A stretch of 64,000 nt of DNA from Euleptes europaea (taxonomy: Eukaryota; Chordata; Lepidosauria; Squamata; Sphaerodactylidae): positions 21,371,461-21,435,460 of the forward strand of contig NC_079325.1 of the NCBI RefSeq assembly GCF_029931775.1, read 5' to 3'. The notes under the pieces are model-generated. The model saw nothing but the letters and a program-made list of their open reading frames with translations. It made no database searches and had not been told where the DNA came from. Both the position numbers and the translations under genes were made by a program. Below are positions 44,441 through 54,787 of the stretch, piece after piece (the stretch's first letter is position 1; every line of letters starts with the position of its first letter).

Positions 44441-45786
44441 TGTTGACAGTAGGGTAGGGGAGAGTCAGGATGCCGTGCAAATGTAGGGTTGTTCAGGAAA
44501 TCTTTTGTTCCTCAGTTGGATCCTGCAGGGGAAAAGGAAATGGTCTGATGGAGACACAAGCGGTGCCTCTTCCAAGTAGAGGAAGCTGCAGGCCAGGCAG
44601 AACTGTGATGGGAGGGAAAGAAGCAGGGAAGTTGGCTAGAGGGTGGTGGGCTGATGTGGAACGGAGGGAGCTGAAAGGGATAACTCCAAAAGGGATGACG
44701 GAGGCAAAAGGGGAAATGGGCTTGAGCCACAGATAGATGGTTGTTTGGAAAAGAATCAGATGACAACAGTGGCACCCGCTGAGCACTTTGAACGGTGGTT
44801 AAAATGGCTGAAACATTGGCCAAACTCACTCCTGCCACGCCACCAGCACCCTGTGGTCATGCAGGTATAGATTTCCATTTCAGCCACCCATGCAAGCGAG
44901 CATGTGAGTGAAACGGTCAGTGGCGGGTGAGCGTCTTCACTGCCCTAGCGATGATTCTATGATTTTCATTTTCTGCAAAAAGATCTAAACGTACTAGGAT
45001 CCGTGGCTCCCATGCGACTGGACTGCCATCTACTTGGCTGTTATTGCAATTCTGCTTCTAGATTCTGTGGTCTTGTAAGCCAGTACAAATAGAAAAGTCA
45101 CCCATACTGGCTGGTTCCAAAGCTTATTGACAAAGTATAAACTGTTGGGATTCTGTTTTTACAAAGCCTGGGTAGTTTTAGCAGGGCAATCCTGTGCCGA
45201 GTTACTGCTCTCCAAACCGTTGGTTTCAATGAGTAATTCTGCGCAGGATTTCCTCCAGAGGAGAAAAGCCAAAGGAATGCATTTAAAATGGGGCTTCCCC
45301 AATTTTTTATTACCAGTAAGCAGGACATGCGATCTGTTTTGCAAAGGTGCAGTGAAGACTGAATATTTGTGAAATGCAAGCGTGCTTTCAGGCCCATGTG
45401 GCAAACGGCCTTTGGTCGACAAGTTTTTTTTAAAAAAAGGCTTTGCTAATAACCTGTTATCAGGAAACTCCCCCCCCCACACACACACACCATCTTTGCT
45501 GACTGTCAGGGTCAAATTACACAATATGTGGGAGATCCATTAGAAGATTTATCCAGCTGTTTTGTCATGTTAAAAAAAAAGGAGCATGGGGTGGGAGGGG
45601 GGTCGGTTTGCATCAGCGTCTCACTTTTCAGGGAGCAGGTTTTAATCCCCCCCCCCACACAAACACATGCTATGGAGCAGTTCACAGTGATAGAAACAGG
45701 CAATATAATATTAAAAGTATGTAAATACAGGGGGTGATAGATCAACTCAAGCCTGAACTGATCCTAGAAGCTAAATGTCTAAAATG

Positions 45787-46010
45787 ACTAAAATGACTAC
45801 TTTGGTCACATTATGAGAAGGCAAGAGTCACTGGAAAAGGCAGTCCTGCTAGGAAAAGTTGAAGGCAGCAACAAAAGAGGAAGACCCAACAAGAGATGGA
45901 TTGACTCTGTAAAGGAAGCCACGGCCCTCAGTTTGCAAGACCCGAGCAAGGCTGTTTTCATAGGGTTGCCTGAGCAAGCAAGGCTGTTTTCATAGGGTCA
46001 CCATGAGTCA
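45787..46010 (+). repeat. RTE-BovB LINE 3' end with internal duplication
   Basis: ACTTTGGTCACATTATGAGA, KAVLLGKVEGSNKRGRPNKR and RWIDSVKEAT in frame. Near the end AAGGCTGTTTTCATAGGGT occurs twice. It joins directly to the CR1 end at 46012. Confidence 0.85.
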
Positions 46011-46011
46011 T

Positions 46012-46505
46012 GGAATCATAGAGTTGGAAGGGACCACCAGGGTCATCTAGTCCAACCCCCTGCACAAGGCAGGAAATTCACAACTACCTCCCCCACCCCA
46101 CACCTCCACTCCATGCCCAGAGGATGACCAAGGTGCCCTCCCTCTCATGATCTGCCTAAGGTCATAGAATCAGCATTGCTGACAGATGGCCATCTAGCCT
46201 CTTCTCAAAAACCTCCAGGGAAGGAGCGCTCACCACCTCCCGAGGAAGCCTGTTCCACTGAGGAACCGCTCTGACTGTTAGAAATTTCTTCCTAATGTCT
46301 AGACGGAAACTCTCTTGATTTAATTTCAACCCGCTGGTTCTGGTCCGACCTTCTGGGGCAACCGAAAACAACTCCGCAGCACCCTCCTCTATGTGACAGC
46401 CCTTCAAGTACTTGAAGGTGGTTCTCATGTCATCTCTCGGCCATCTCCTCTTCAGGCAAAACAAGCCCAGCTCCTTCAACCTTTCGTCATCGGATAATGA
46501 ACAAT
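46012..46505 (-). repeat. CR1 LINE 3' end with ORF2 C-terminus
   Basis: 3' UTR signature ATCATAGAGTTGGAAGGGAC, then on the reverse strand LNQESFRLDIRKKFLTVRAV and PQWNRLPREVVSAPSLEVFE, the classic CR1 ORF2 end. About 105 codons stay open, so this copy is fairly young. Confidence 0.93.
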
Positions 46506-46858
46506 TTTTGGGGGAATGGGAGGCTTGGAGAGCGTACTGTGAAAATTATTTTTTAATGGGACCATTTAAAGGAGACTCTTTGATCTAATCCCTTATTCAT
46601 ACTTTGTATTAATTTTTATATTAGGTTTTGATTTCATAATGTTGGATACGACAAGAACATTAAAATAAGATTGGGATTAGTCCCGTTAGCAAAAGATTAT
46701 ACAAATTAATTTTAGACGGAAAAGGGAGAGGGAGAAGTCATTTGATTGCTAAATTAGAATACTATTTGTTCTTATCTTTATTATTATTATTATTATTATA
46801 TTGTTTTTATGGATATATTAAATGAAGAAAAATAAAAATTATTTTTTTAAAAAACAAA
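46506..46858 (+). repeat. Probable L1 3' UTR and A-rich tail
   Basis: AT-rich sequence ending TATTATTATTATTATTATAT, GAAGAAAAATAAAAATT and a poly-A-like end, like reptile L1 3' ends. ACCTTTCGT occurs just before (about 46480) and just after (about 46859), a possible target-site duplication. Confidence 0.55.
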
Positions 46859-46865
46859 AACCTTT

Positions 46866-47225
46866 CGTTGGTTCTTGTGGGTTATCCGGGCTGTGCGACC
46901 GTGGTCTTGGTATTTTCTTTCCTGACGTTTCGCCAGCAGCTGTGGCAGGCATCTTCCGAGGAGTCACACTGAAGGACAATGTCAGTGTCAAGTGTGTAGG
47001 AAGAGTAATATATAGTCAGAAAGGGGTTAGGTTGAACTGAATCATCGTCCTGCAAAAAGTATCAAAGGTAATGTGCTGACCATTGTAAGTAATGTGCTAA
47101 TGAGGGTGTGGTATGTTAATATGGAACCATTGTATCCTGAAGGGATCTGTTAATGTGTGAAACCCAAAGCTAATCTGCATGGCTATTGTGGACTGAAGTC
47201 TTTGTTAGCGTGGAGGTTTTCAGGA
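46866..47225 (+). mobile_element. TTGGTTCTTGTAGG family, truncated monomer
   Basis: Starts TTGGTTCTTGTGGGTTATCC, carries TTTCGCCAGCAGCTGTGGCA and GAAAGGGGTTAGGTTGAACT, and ends after GTCTTTGTTAGCGTGGAGGT without the inverted right end. Confidence 0.75.
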
Positions 47226-47264
47226 CAGGAAGCCAAGCCTTATTCCTTCTTAAACTCTCTTCTT

Positions 47265-47470
47265 CTCTGTGGGTAGCCGTGTTAGCCTGTTTGCAGTAGT
47301 CAAAAAAGGCAAGAGCCCAGTAGCACCTTAAAGGCTAACAACAATATTTTCTGGTAGGGTAGGAGCTTTCGTGAGCCACAGCTAAGGGAGCTGTGGCTCA
47401 CGAAAGCTCCTACCCTACCAGAAAATATTGTTGTTAGCCTTTAAGGTGCTACTGGGCTCTTGCCCTTTTG
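47265..47470. repeat. Inverted dimer of the AGTCCAGTAGCACC repeat
   Basis: GTGGGTAGCCGTGTTAGCCT and AGAGCCCAGTAGCACCTTAA, with the mirrored arm ending GTGCTACTGGGCTCTTGCCC. Both arms share the same private changes (CCCAG for TCCAG, GCTAAC for ACTAAC). It lies about 400 bp upstream of the ADGRA2 start codon. Confidence 0.88.
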
Positions 47471-47539
47471 GTCTCTTCTTCTCTGTTAAAGTTGCGCTGG
47501 TGTTGATGCATCTCCATGGCTTCTCGGCGCCCTCTGACA

Positions 47540-48115
47540 AAAATAGTTGGCCCCTCTCGTCATCGGACGTCCCGTTTTCTGGGCGTGGGGGGGGGGAGGG
47601 CGGGAAGCGGGCGGCGCTAGGGCCGCGCAGGGCAGGCCCGGCTGGCCGTGCAGGCAGCCGAGGGGAGGGACCCCGACCGCAGCAGCCCGGCCCGCTGCTT
47701 TCCAAGCCATCCCGAGCTGGGCTGCCGGCGCCGCCGCCGCCCGGCCATGCAGGCGCGCCGCGCTCCCTGCCCGCGTCTCCCCGGGCGGGCTGGGCGGCGC
47801 TGCGGACCCCGCGGCCGTCGGGGGGCGCGGAGGCTGGGCTGAGGGGCTGCGGGGCGCCGGGCTGCGGGGCGCCGCCGTCGAGGATGCGGTGGGCGGGCGC
47901 GCTGCTCCTCTGGGCGGCGCTGTCGTGCGCCGGGGGAGCGCGCAGCTGCCCGCTGCAGCTGCGCGGCTGCAAGTGCGCGGACGAGCGGCCCAAGGGGCTG
48001 GCCATCCCCGGCGCCGCCAGGAAGAGGGTCAGCTGCGGCGGAGGGGACTGGGGCGAGCCGCCGGCGCCTCGCTTCTTGCCCGACGGCACGGTCACCCTGT
48101 GAGTAAGCGGCGGGG
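47540..48115. promoter_or_regulatory. ADGRA2: CpG island and promoter/5' UTR of ADGRA2
   Basis: Very high GC and CpG content from about 47,540 through exon 1. No TATA box. Long open frames on both strands here are a by-product of high GC. Confidence 0.75.
47884..48098 (+). CDS. ADGRA2: ADGRA2 (GPR124) first coding exon
   Basis: ADGRA2 is an adhesion GPCR of the plasma membrane. With RECK it presents Wnt7 to Frizzled in brain endothelium. The exon reads [19 protein letters not shown], a good signal peptide with cleavage likely near Gly-Gly-Ala. It continues [20 protein letters not shown] and on to FLPDGTVTL, matching human CPLSIRSCKCSGERPKGL and LLPNGTVTL, the cysteine-rich cap before the leucine-rich repeats. 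The start is chosen because the signal peptide begins there and A is at -3. The frame stays open upstream, so a longer N-terminus is possible. The exon ends in phase 2 at CCT|GTGAGTAAG; reading on would hit TGA at once. Later exons (LRR, Ig, hormone-binding, GAIN, 7TM) lie beyond the window. Confidence 0.93.
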
Positions 48116-48686
48116 TTGGGTTTCTTCGGGGGCTCGGCCCCTTTTCCCCTCCCTCCAGAAGGGGAGCGAGCGCTCTGTACATGCTCCGAAGCCTTGAAAA
48201 CGTGTGAGCAGAAATACGGGGTTTGGGTCCTCTTGGTGACTTATTAATTGAGACCAGATCATGTGCATACAAAGGGGTCAGCACGGTCTCCCTGTGAGTA
48301 GTGGCCAGAGTTGGTTTATCCAGAGGCTGTGCCTTTTTTTCCCCCTCCCAAAGGGGGGTGGGCGCTCTGTACATGCTCAGAAGCCTTTTATCACTGTGTA
48401 AAACGTGTGAGCAGAAATACGGGATTTGGGTCCTCTTGGTGACTTATTTACTTAGACCAGATCATATACATGCAAAGGGGTCAGCACGGTCACCCTGTGA
48501 GTAGTGGCCGGATTTGGTTTATCTGGAGGCTGTGCCTTTCCCCCCCTCCAAAAGCAGGGTGGATGTTCTGTACATGCTCAGAAGCCTTTTCCTCACTGTG
48601 TATAATGTGTGAGCAGAAATACGGGATTTGGGTCCTCTTGGTGACTTATTTACTTAGACCAGATCATATGCATGCAAAGGGGTCAG
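48087..48686 (+). repeat. ADGRA2: Three tandem ~200-bp units that include the ADGRA2 exon-1 donor
   Basis: Unit starts at 48087, 48282 and 48485 (periods 195 and 203 bp), each beginning CACGGTCACCCTGTGAGTA (the second has CTCCC). Shared blocks: CTCTGTACATGCTC, GTGTGAGCAGAAATACGGG, TTGGGTCCTCTTGGTGACTT, CAAAGGGGTCAG. Units 2 and 3 are closer to each other than to unit 1. Confidence 0.95.
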
Positions 48687-49064
48687 CTAATGAATAAAAT
48701 TAATTCAATTGTATTCTTGCGGCTGTGCATATCTGCTGAAGTACTCACCTCTCATGTGCTTTTATTCAGTGATACATTTGCAGCACAATTCATGGCATGT
48801 CTGTTCAGAAGTAAATCCCCCTATGTCCATTGTCCAGTGGGCTTTACTCCCTGGTAAGTGTGCAACCTTAAAGTGCGCAAAGCTGCTTAAGTCAGATGCC
48901 ATATTCACCCTCCACCTTTCTACCAATCTTGGTTGCCGTACAGGGAAGGATGACTATGTTTACTCAGCCTTGAGAGAAGTGCACTTTGTACATGATCAGA
49001 GGCATGCTTCTTCCCAGGCAGCCTGATGTACAGAACAATATCTAAATGAAGATGCCTAGGCCAG

Positions 49065-49385
49065 GAAATCAGCGTGGTGTAGAGGCTAAGAGCGGTGGCT
49101 TGGAGCGGTGGACTCTGATCCGGAGAACGGGTTTGATTCCCCACTCCTCCACGTGAGCGGCGGAGGCTAATCTAGTGAACTGGATTTGTTTCCCCACTCC
49201 TACACACAAAGCCAGCTGGGTGACCTTGGGCAAGTTACAGCTCTGTTAGAGCTCTCTCAGCCTCACCTACCTCACAGGGTGTCTGTTGTGGGGAGGGTAT
49301 GGGAAGGTGATTGTAAGCTGGTTTGAGTCTCCCTTAAGTGGTAGAGAAAGTCGGCATATAAAAACCAACTCTTCTTCTTCTTCTT
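49065..49385 (+). repeat. CORE/MIR-like SINE, full length
   Basis: Head AAATCAGCGTGGTGTAGAGG (with an extra GAGCGGTGG repeat), core GTGACCTTGGGCAAGTTACA, tail ATATAAAAACCAACTCTTCT and a TTC run. Confidence 0.9.
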
Positions 49386-49919
49386 TGATTACCAATGGAA
49401 CTCACTCTGTACATGTTCAGAGGCATTCCATTAACTGACTGTTGCAGGTGTTCATCAAAAGTGCTTAATTTCTAATATGAGATGTATTTTTGGCTCATGC
49501 TTGGGTCCCTCCCACTAATGTGGGGGTAACGCTGGAAGATTTGTTTCCTGTTTTGCATTTGCTAACCTAGGAAATCTATAGTGCTGGGTCCAATCATCCT
49601 GTTCAAGGTATGAATGCTGATTCTTTTTAACATCAGCATATGATCTAATGTCATTCCTGGCTCCTTTGCGCTTTTTTTTTTGCTGTGGTTGCACTTTCCA
49701 TTTCCCGCCGCTGATTGGCTTGCTTCGTGTGAAAGATGCATGCTTGTAACTCAGTCCAAAAGCGTGCCTGCTCAGAAGTAAATCCTAGTGAATTCAGGAA
49801 GAACAACCAAATTTGAGACCTGTAGCACTGTAGAAACCGAAAAGAATCCAGAGTATATGTGTTCGCGAATCAGAGCTCATACCCTGGAAAATTTTGTTGT
49901 TCTTTAAGATGCTGTGTGC

Positions 49920-50316
49920 ATGTGTGTAAAGTACAGTCAAGTCGCAGCCAACTTATGGTGATCCTTTGAACACATGAAGCTGCCTTATACTGAATCAGAT
50001 CCTTGGTCCATCAAAGTCGGTATCGTCTACTCAGACCGGCAGCGGCTCTCCAGGGTCTCAGGCAAAGGTCTTTCACATCACCTACTCGCCTAGTCCATTT
50101 AACTGGAGATGCCGGGGATTGAACCTGGGACCTTCTGCATGCCACACAGATGTTCTACCACTGAGCCACAGCCCCTCCCTTTCTGGGGTTTTCAAGGCAA
50201 GAGACTAACCGAGGTGGTTTGCCAGTGCCTTCCTCTGCACAGCAACCCTGGTATTCCTTGGTGGTCTCCCATCCAAATACTAACCAGGGCTGATCCTGCT
50301 TAGCTTCCGAGATTTT
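49920..50316 (-). repeat. 5S-rRNA-derived SINE, interrupted by another SINE
   Basis: The tail piece AGTACAGTCAAGTCGCAGCC at 49931 and the 5S-like head (GGTCTCCCATCCAAATACTA, GATCCTGCTTAGCTTCCGAG) at 50250-50312 belong to one reverse-strand SINE. It is split by the tRNA-Ala SINE at 49970-50182. Confidence 0.85.
49970..50182 (-). repeat. tRNA-Ala-derived SINE, nested
   Basis: Reverse copy from ACACATGAAGCTGCCTTATA to ACTGAGCCACAGCCCCTCCC, inserted in the 5S-type SINE; hence younger than that SINE copy. Confidence 0.9.
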
Positions 50317-50319
50317 ACT

Positions 50320-50470
50320 TACTTACTTACTTACTTATTTGTTTATTTATTCGCATTTGTAGCCTGCCCTCCCCAGCAAGCCGGCTCAGGGCGGGTAACA
50401 TCAATGTAAAAACAGCAATCACATAATACGATCATAAAACCAGCTTTAAAATGTATAAACTGTATATAAA
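50320..50470. repeat. TTAC microsatellite and LINE-type tail
   Basis: TTACTTACTTACTTACTTA followed by TTCGCATTTGTAGCCTGCCC and GGCTCAGGGCGGGTAACATC, a common reptile LINE 3' end in reverse. Confidence 0.55.
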
Positions 50471-50626
50471 ATTTATAACTAAACCCACTAATGGAAGATG
50501 GAGCCCAGTTCCCCTTTTGCTTTAAGAGCCTCTGCAGGCGGCTGTCCCTCAACCATATCATTTCATACATATGAAAAGGGAGCGGTGGGGAGGCCAGCAT
50601 AGACGGTATTCTTGTCTGCCCTCAGT

Positions 50627-50716
50627 TATGTGTATGTTAAGTGCCGTCAAGTCGCTTCCGACTCATGGCGACCCTATGAATGAAAGTCCTCCAAAATGTC
50701 CTATCTTTGACAGTTA
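50627..50716 (-). repeat. RTE-BovB LINE 3' end, short
   Basis: GTGCCGTCAAGTCGCTTCCG, ACTCATGGCGACCCTATGAA and CCTCCAAAATGTCCTATCTT: the last 90 bp of BovB in reverse. Confidence 0.85.
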
Positions 50717-51107
50717 TAGGCTTGGTGAAAAAGATCTGATGAGATCGGGCTATACCTTGCTGCCTTCCCTCCCTCTTTAAACTGCTGCTGGACGTGAATT
50801 TTGTCCTGCTACTACAGACTGATATGGCTACCCACCTGAAACGGTCTTGGATTCTGGACGGCTAATTTCTTGGGGCGGATATTTAGGATGCCACTTTCAG
50901 TCCCGGGATGGAAGTCTGAGTGGTACTTCTAAGAGGACTGGGTGTGCTGCCCGAGCTCCTTGTGGGAGGGAGCTGGATGGCTGTTGACCATGGAACCGAC
51001 AAGACAGATGAGTTACTGGCGAGGCGAAAGAATTCACCTGTAGTACTTCACATTTGCACAGCTTCTGGTTTAAACTGGGCTGCTGCCTATGCAAAGCCAC
51101 TTCCCAG

Positions 51108-51415
51108 GCTTAAGAAGAAGAGTTGGTTTTTATATGCTTTCTCTACCACTTAAGGGAGAATCAAACCGCCTTGCAATCACCTTCCCTTCCCCTCCCCACA
51201 ACAGACACCCTGTGAAGTAGGTGAAGCTGAGAGAGCTCTAAGAGAGCTGTGACTAGCCCAAGGTCAATCAGCTGGCTTCATGTGTAGGAGAGAGGAAACC
51301 AACCCGGTTCTCCAGATTAGAGTCCGCCGCTCATGTGGAGGAGTGTGGAATCAAACCCGATTCCCCAGATTAGAGTCCACCGCTCCTAACCACTACACCA
51401 CACTGGCTCTCAGAT
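51108..51415 (-). repeat. CORE/MIR-like SINE, full length
   Basis: GAAGAAGAGTTGGTTTTTAT at left, core TGACTAGCCCAAGGTCAATC, head CACTACACCACACTGGCTCT at right. Confidence 0.9.
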
Positions 51416-52085
51416 CCAGTATCAAGTGGCTGCTCCCTAGACAGCCCATATGGTATTGGACGAAAAGGAGAAATCACACACAGGGGATTTGCAATACAAA
51501 TGATAATGACAGATACAAATGGTAATGGCGCATCATCTTGCGTCAAAACGTTCTGGTCGATCATTTGATGTAAACATGAAATAATAGGAACTACAGTATT
51601 TGGGCAGTGAGGCTGAAAGCCCCACCAGCACGCTCATGCCTAGGTTGCTTTTCAGTGTTACCCTTTCCCTACTTAAAATATTTCCCCTCTTTGAAACACG
51701 ATAACCAGATGTAATGAAAGGGGGAACCAGTGTCCAAAGAAAGCAGCCGCTTCCTCTTGCACAGATCGGGAGGTGGGGCAGCCTGCTTTCATGCGAGCCA
51801 AACTTTGATGCCCACTTCCCTTAAACTGAGGAAGGAAAATTACGCCTGCAGGTTTCTTAGGTGCTTATTCCCAACGCATTTGCAATCTGCAGGGAAACAC
51901 TGATTTTTTTTGCCAAAAAGCTGTAAACTCCTCAGTGTGGTTCTTCCAGCTCATTCCTGAGAGCTGCAGCGGCTGAGGACAGCGTGGCCATGGCTGTGTT
52001 GCGGCACCTCCAAAGTGGTTTTGCTGCTGCAGCTGGTGTGTGTGTGCGAAAGGGTTATTTTAAAATAAAATTAGGAGAAGGGGGG

Positions 52086-52560
52086 GGGGAAATAACCCGA
52101 GATATTCCTGTTAAACCTGGTACCTAACCTAAGACCAACTTTGTATGGGGTTACATATGATAACTGCTGCTAGAACGACCTTTGCCAGACATTGGAAACA
52201 AAAATCGACTCCAAAGATAGAGGAATGGCTGGTTAAAGTTAAAGAAATATATGTTTTACTTAAGCTAACAACATTTCAGAAAAATAGAGATACAATAAGT
52301 TTAAATGAGTTATGGTCACAAACTCTAAATAAAATAGAGAATTTTATAAATAAGGGTGAGAAAGGGGAATGCGTTGTGCTCAGTCAGGACGGAATGATGA
52401 ATATGAAGTCAAAGAAATAAGCTGTAGCATAGGAATCCTGTTGTTATTTTATTGTGTATATAGATATATTGTATTTTAAATCATGAAGATTGTCTTTTCT
52501 GCTTCTTTCAGTTGCTGTAATTGTTTATTGTTATTGTTCTCCAATAAAAAATTTTAAAAA
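52086..52560 (+). repeat. 5'-truncated L1 LINE 3' end
   Basis: Reads MITAARTTFARHWKQKSTPK and IEEWLVKVKEI of L1 ORF2, stops near 52420, then the 3' UTR ends CCAATAAAAAATTTTAAAAA. Flanked by AGGAGAAGGGGGG (52073-52085 and 52561-52573), a 13-bp duplication. Confidence 0.92.
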
Positions 52561-52639
52561 AGGAGAAGGGGGGAAGCCCTATTGAAAACAGTGATGCTGC
52601 ACCAACAAAAAGGTGGTGTAGCACCGCCACTGCTCAAGA

Positions 52640-52920
52640 AGGCGTTCCCAGGCTAAAAGGGGTTAGGAAGCTGCCTAATGGCAGCTACGCCCCAACAACA
52701 CCTCCCGGGACACTGGTGCGAGGCCTTGCACTGGGAGGACGCCGGTAGTAGGCCGAGCCGGCGTCCGAGGGCCACCCTGCCGCCCCAGTTCAAGTGGGCC
52801 AGCGTGAGTGCCCCGACACTGGCGTCCATGCCAGTTTAGATGGCACAAGCGGCACGGACGCCGGGGTAGGGGTCACGCTGCCTCCTAAGCCCATTTGGCC
52901 CCTAACCTCAGGCACGGACT
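52640..52920. other. GC-rich intronic stretch, unrecognised
   Basis: Contains repeated short motifs such as GGCGTCC, GACGCCGG and CAAGCGGCACGGACGCC. No open frame of note; not a repeat family I can name. Confidence 0.4.
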
Positions 52921-53589
52921 GTTAGAATGTTAGCACCGTTCATTAAAAAGACACGATCTTGAAAAGGGGATAAAATTCCATTTGCTGCTTGGCTGGTGAG
53001 TCTTCAGGATGGACAGCCCAACCCCGCACATGTTTCCTGGGAGCGAAGTCCTGCTGTGTTCAGTGGGGCTTAGCCAACGTGTTTAGGATTGCAGCTTTAA
53101 ATATCACTGCAATGTGTAAAGGGCTTGCACCAGCGTATCCCAGGGACTGTCTTCGCTCATCTGAGCCCACTTACACTTTAAGACCAATCGCCACTGCTCT
53201 GCTTCATGTCCATGCACTCAGTGAGGAGAAGTTGGTGAGCGAGTGGGGTTAGGGCTTTTTTGAGACTTAGGAACTCCCTGCCCCGGGGAAAGCTGACCGG
53301 CCTCTTCTCCCTCCGCCTTTCGGTGATTGGTGAAGAATTGGGAAGGGGGGAGCTTTCGGTGGAGGCTGCATCAAGCCACGTTTCACCAGCCTCTTCCTGT
53401 TAATGGTCAACTTTTATCTTTTCGCTGTTTTGATCATCTGAATGAGTCTGCTTATTTGTTTTGCTATCCTGGTTTTTATTGCTCTTTTGGCTCCCCCCCC
53501 AGTAGTTTGGATGCTGCTTTTTGTTGGGGCGTGGAGGACTAGTTGTGGTTTGTGCTTTTAACCTTGTAAGCCATTCTGAGTGTTGTGTT

Positions 53590-53950
53590 GGCAGAAGGTC
53601 CCAGGCTCATAGAATCATAGAGTTGGAAGGGACCACCAGGGTCATCTCGTCCAACCCCCTGCACAATGCAGGACATTCACAACTACCTTCCTCACACCCC
53701 CAGTTACCCCTACTCCATGCCCAGAAGACGGCCAAGATGCCCTCCCTCTCATGATTGGCTTAAGGTCCCTCTCATGATCGGCTGGCTCAATCCCCAGCAT
53801 CTTCAGTTGAAAGGATTGGGCAGTAGGTGATGTGAAAGATGTCTACCTGAAACTCCGGAGAGCTGCTGCTAGAGAAAGTAGAGCACACTGACCTTGATAT
53901 ACCTGTAGTCTGACTCCGTTAAACAGTTCAGCTGAATCCGTAAAGCTGCA
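53590..53950 (+). repeat. tRNA-Ala-derived SINE split by a CR1 fragment
   Basis: GGCAGAAGGTCCCAGGCT (53590-53607) and CTCAATCCCCAGCATCTTCA onward (from about 53786) are one + strand SINE. Confidence 0.8.
53608..53785 (-). repeat. CR1 LINE 3' UTR fragment, nested
   Basis: ATCATAGAGTTGGAAGGGAC to CTCCCTCTCATGATTGGCTT, inserted in the B-box region of the tRNA-Ala SINE, with GGCTCA on both sides. Confidence 0.85.
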
Positions 53951-54129
53951 TCATCACTGATATTCAGTCTCTTCCTGTAAGCCTGAAGATCCATTCTGGG
54001 TGATGCTCAGCATGCGTTCAGATGTAGATTGGGCCAATGATGCATGATGTGTGATGTAGGTTCACCCTGATCAGGATTTCTACAGTTGTTTTTTTTTCTT
54101 TCAGTGATTCTGTTTGGGGCCATAATGTG

Positions 54130-54780
54130 GAAGAAAGAGAGAGTTAATCCTTTCTTCTTGTGTTGTACTCTTCAGCCAATTGACCTTCTCCCCCCTCAAC
54201 ATAGTACCTGGCCTTGATCAAAGCACAGCTATTCAAAATCTATGACATTTCCTTGCCGTTTGTGCTTGTCCTGGAGTCAAGTTTGCTTCCGATCCCTATT
54301 TGTTACTTTTCTCAATTCCATTTGACTTCCCCCCCCAAAACCCTCTTTTTCTTGTTCAGAATAGTCAACTTTTGCTCAGCCAAGGAATGACTCGCATGCG
54401 CAACAATGTGATTTGTGGCTTTGCCTTCTACAGCACGGTTTGTGTTAATTAACCTCAGTGGATGTCATTTGCATGGAGAATAGCTGTGCTGAAGTGCATT
54501 TGAAATCTCAGTGGTTTGTGGAGTTTTTGTTTTCGGGGCCATTTAGATGGCTCTTTTAAATCTGCATCTCTGCCTCTGTCATTTGCATGGTGACAGTACA
54601 CCATCCCCCACTCACCATATTGAAACACTAATGTTTTCATATTCTTCTCTGCACTCAGTCCAGAGAAATAAGTGTCTAAAGGCCATTGCATGTGACCAGA
54701 GCTCTGCGTAGTGCTCTGACGCAAATGAGCTTTTGACAAAGAGGAGGAAGCCTGGCTCTCTGCACTGAAAGCCTGCCCTT
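54130..54780. promoter_or_regulatory. Repeat-free segment of ADGRA2 intron 1 with two octamer motifs
   Basis: ATTTGCAT at 54467-54474 and 54581-54588 (both full POU octamers, same strand) and TTAATTAA at 54445-54452 occur in about 650 bp that holds no recognisable repeat. A candidate enhancer only. Confidence 0.35.
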
Positions 54781-54787
54781 TATGCAT

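Noticed and set aside
47415-48374. A 319-codon open frame on the reverse strand across the ADGRA2 CpG island
   Set aside because: Open because of very high GC; proline-, alanine- and arginine-rich with no domain, and it partly translates the tandem donor units. The + strand ADGRA2 exon explains the region.
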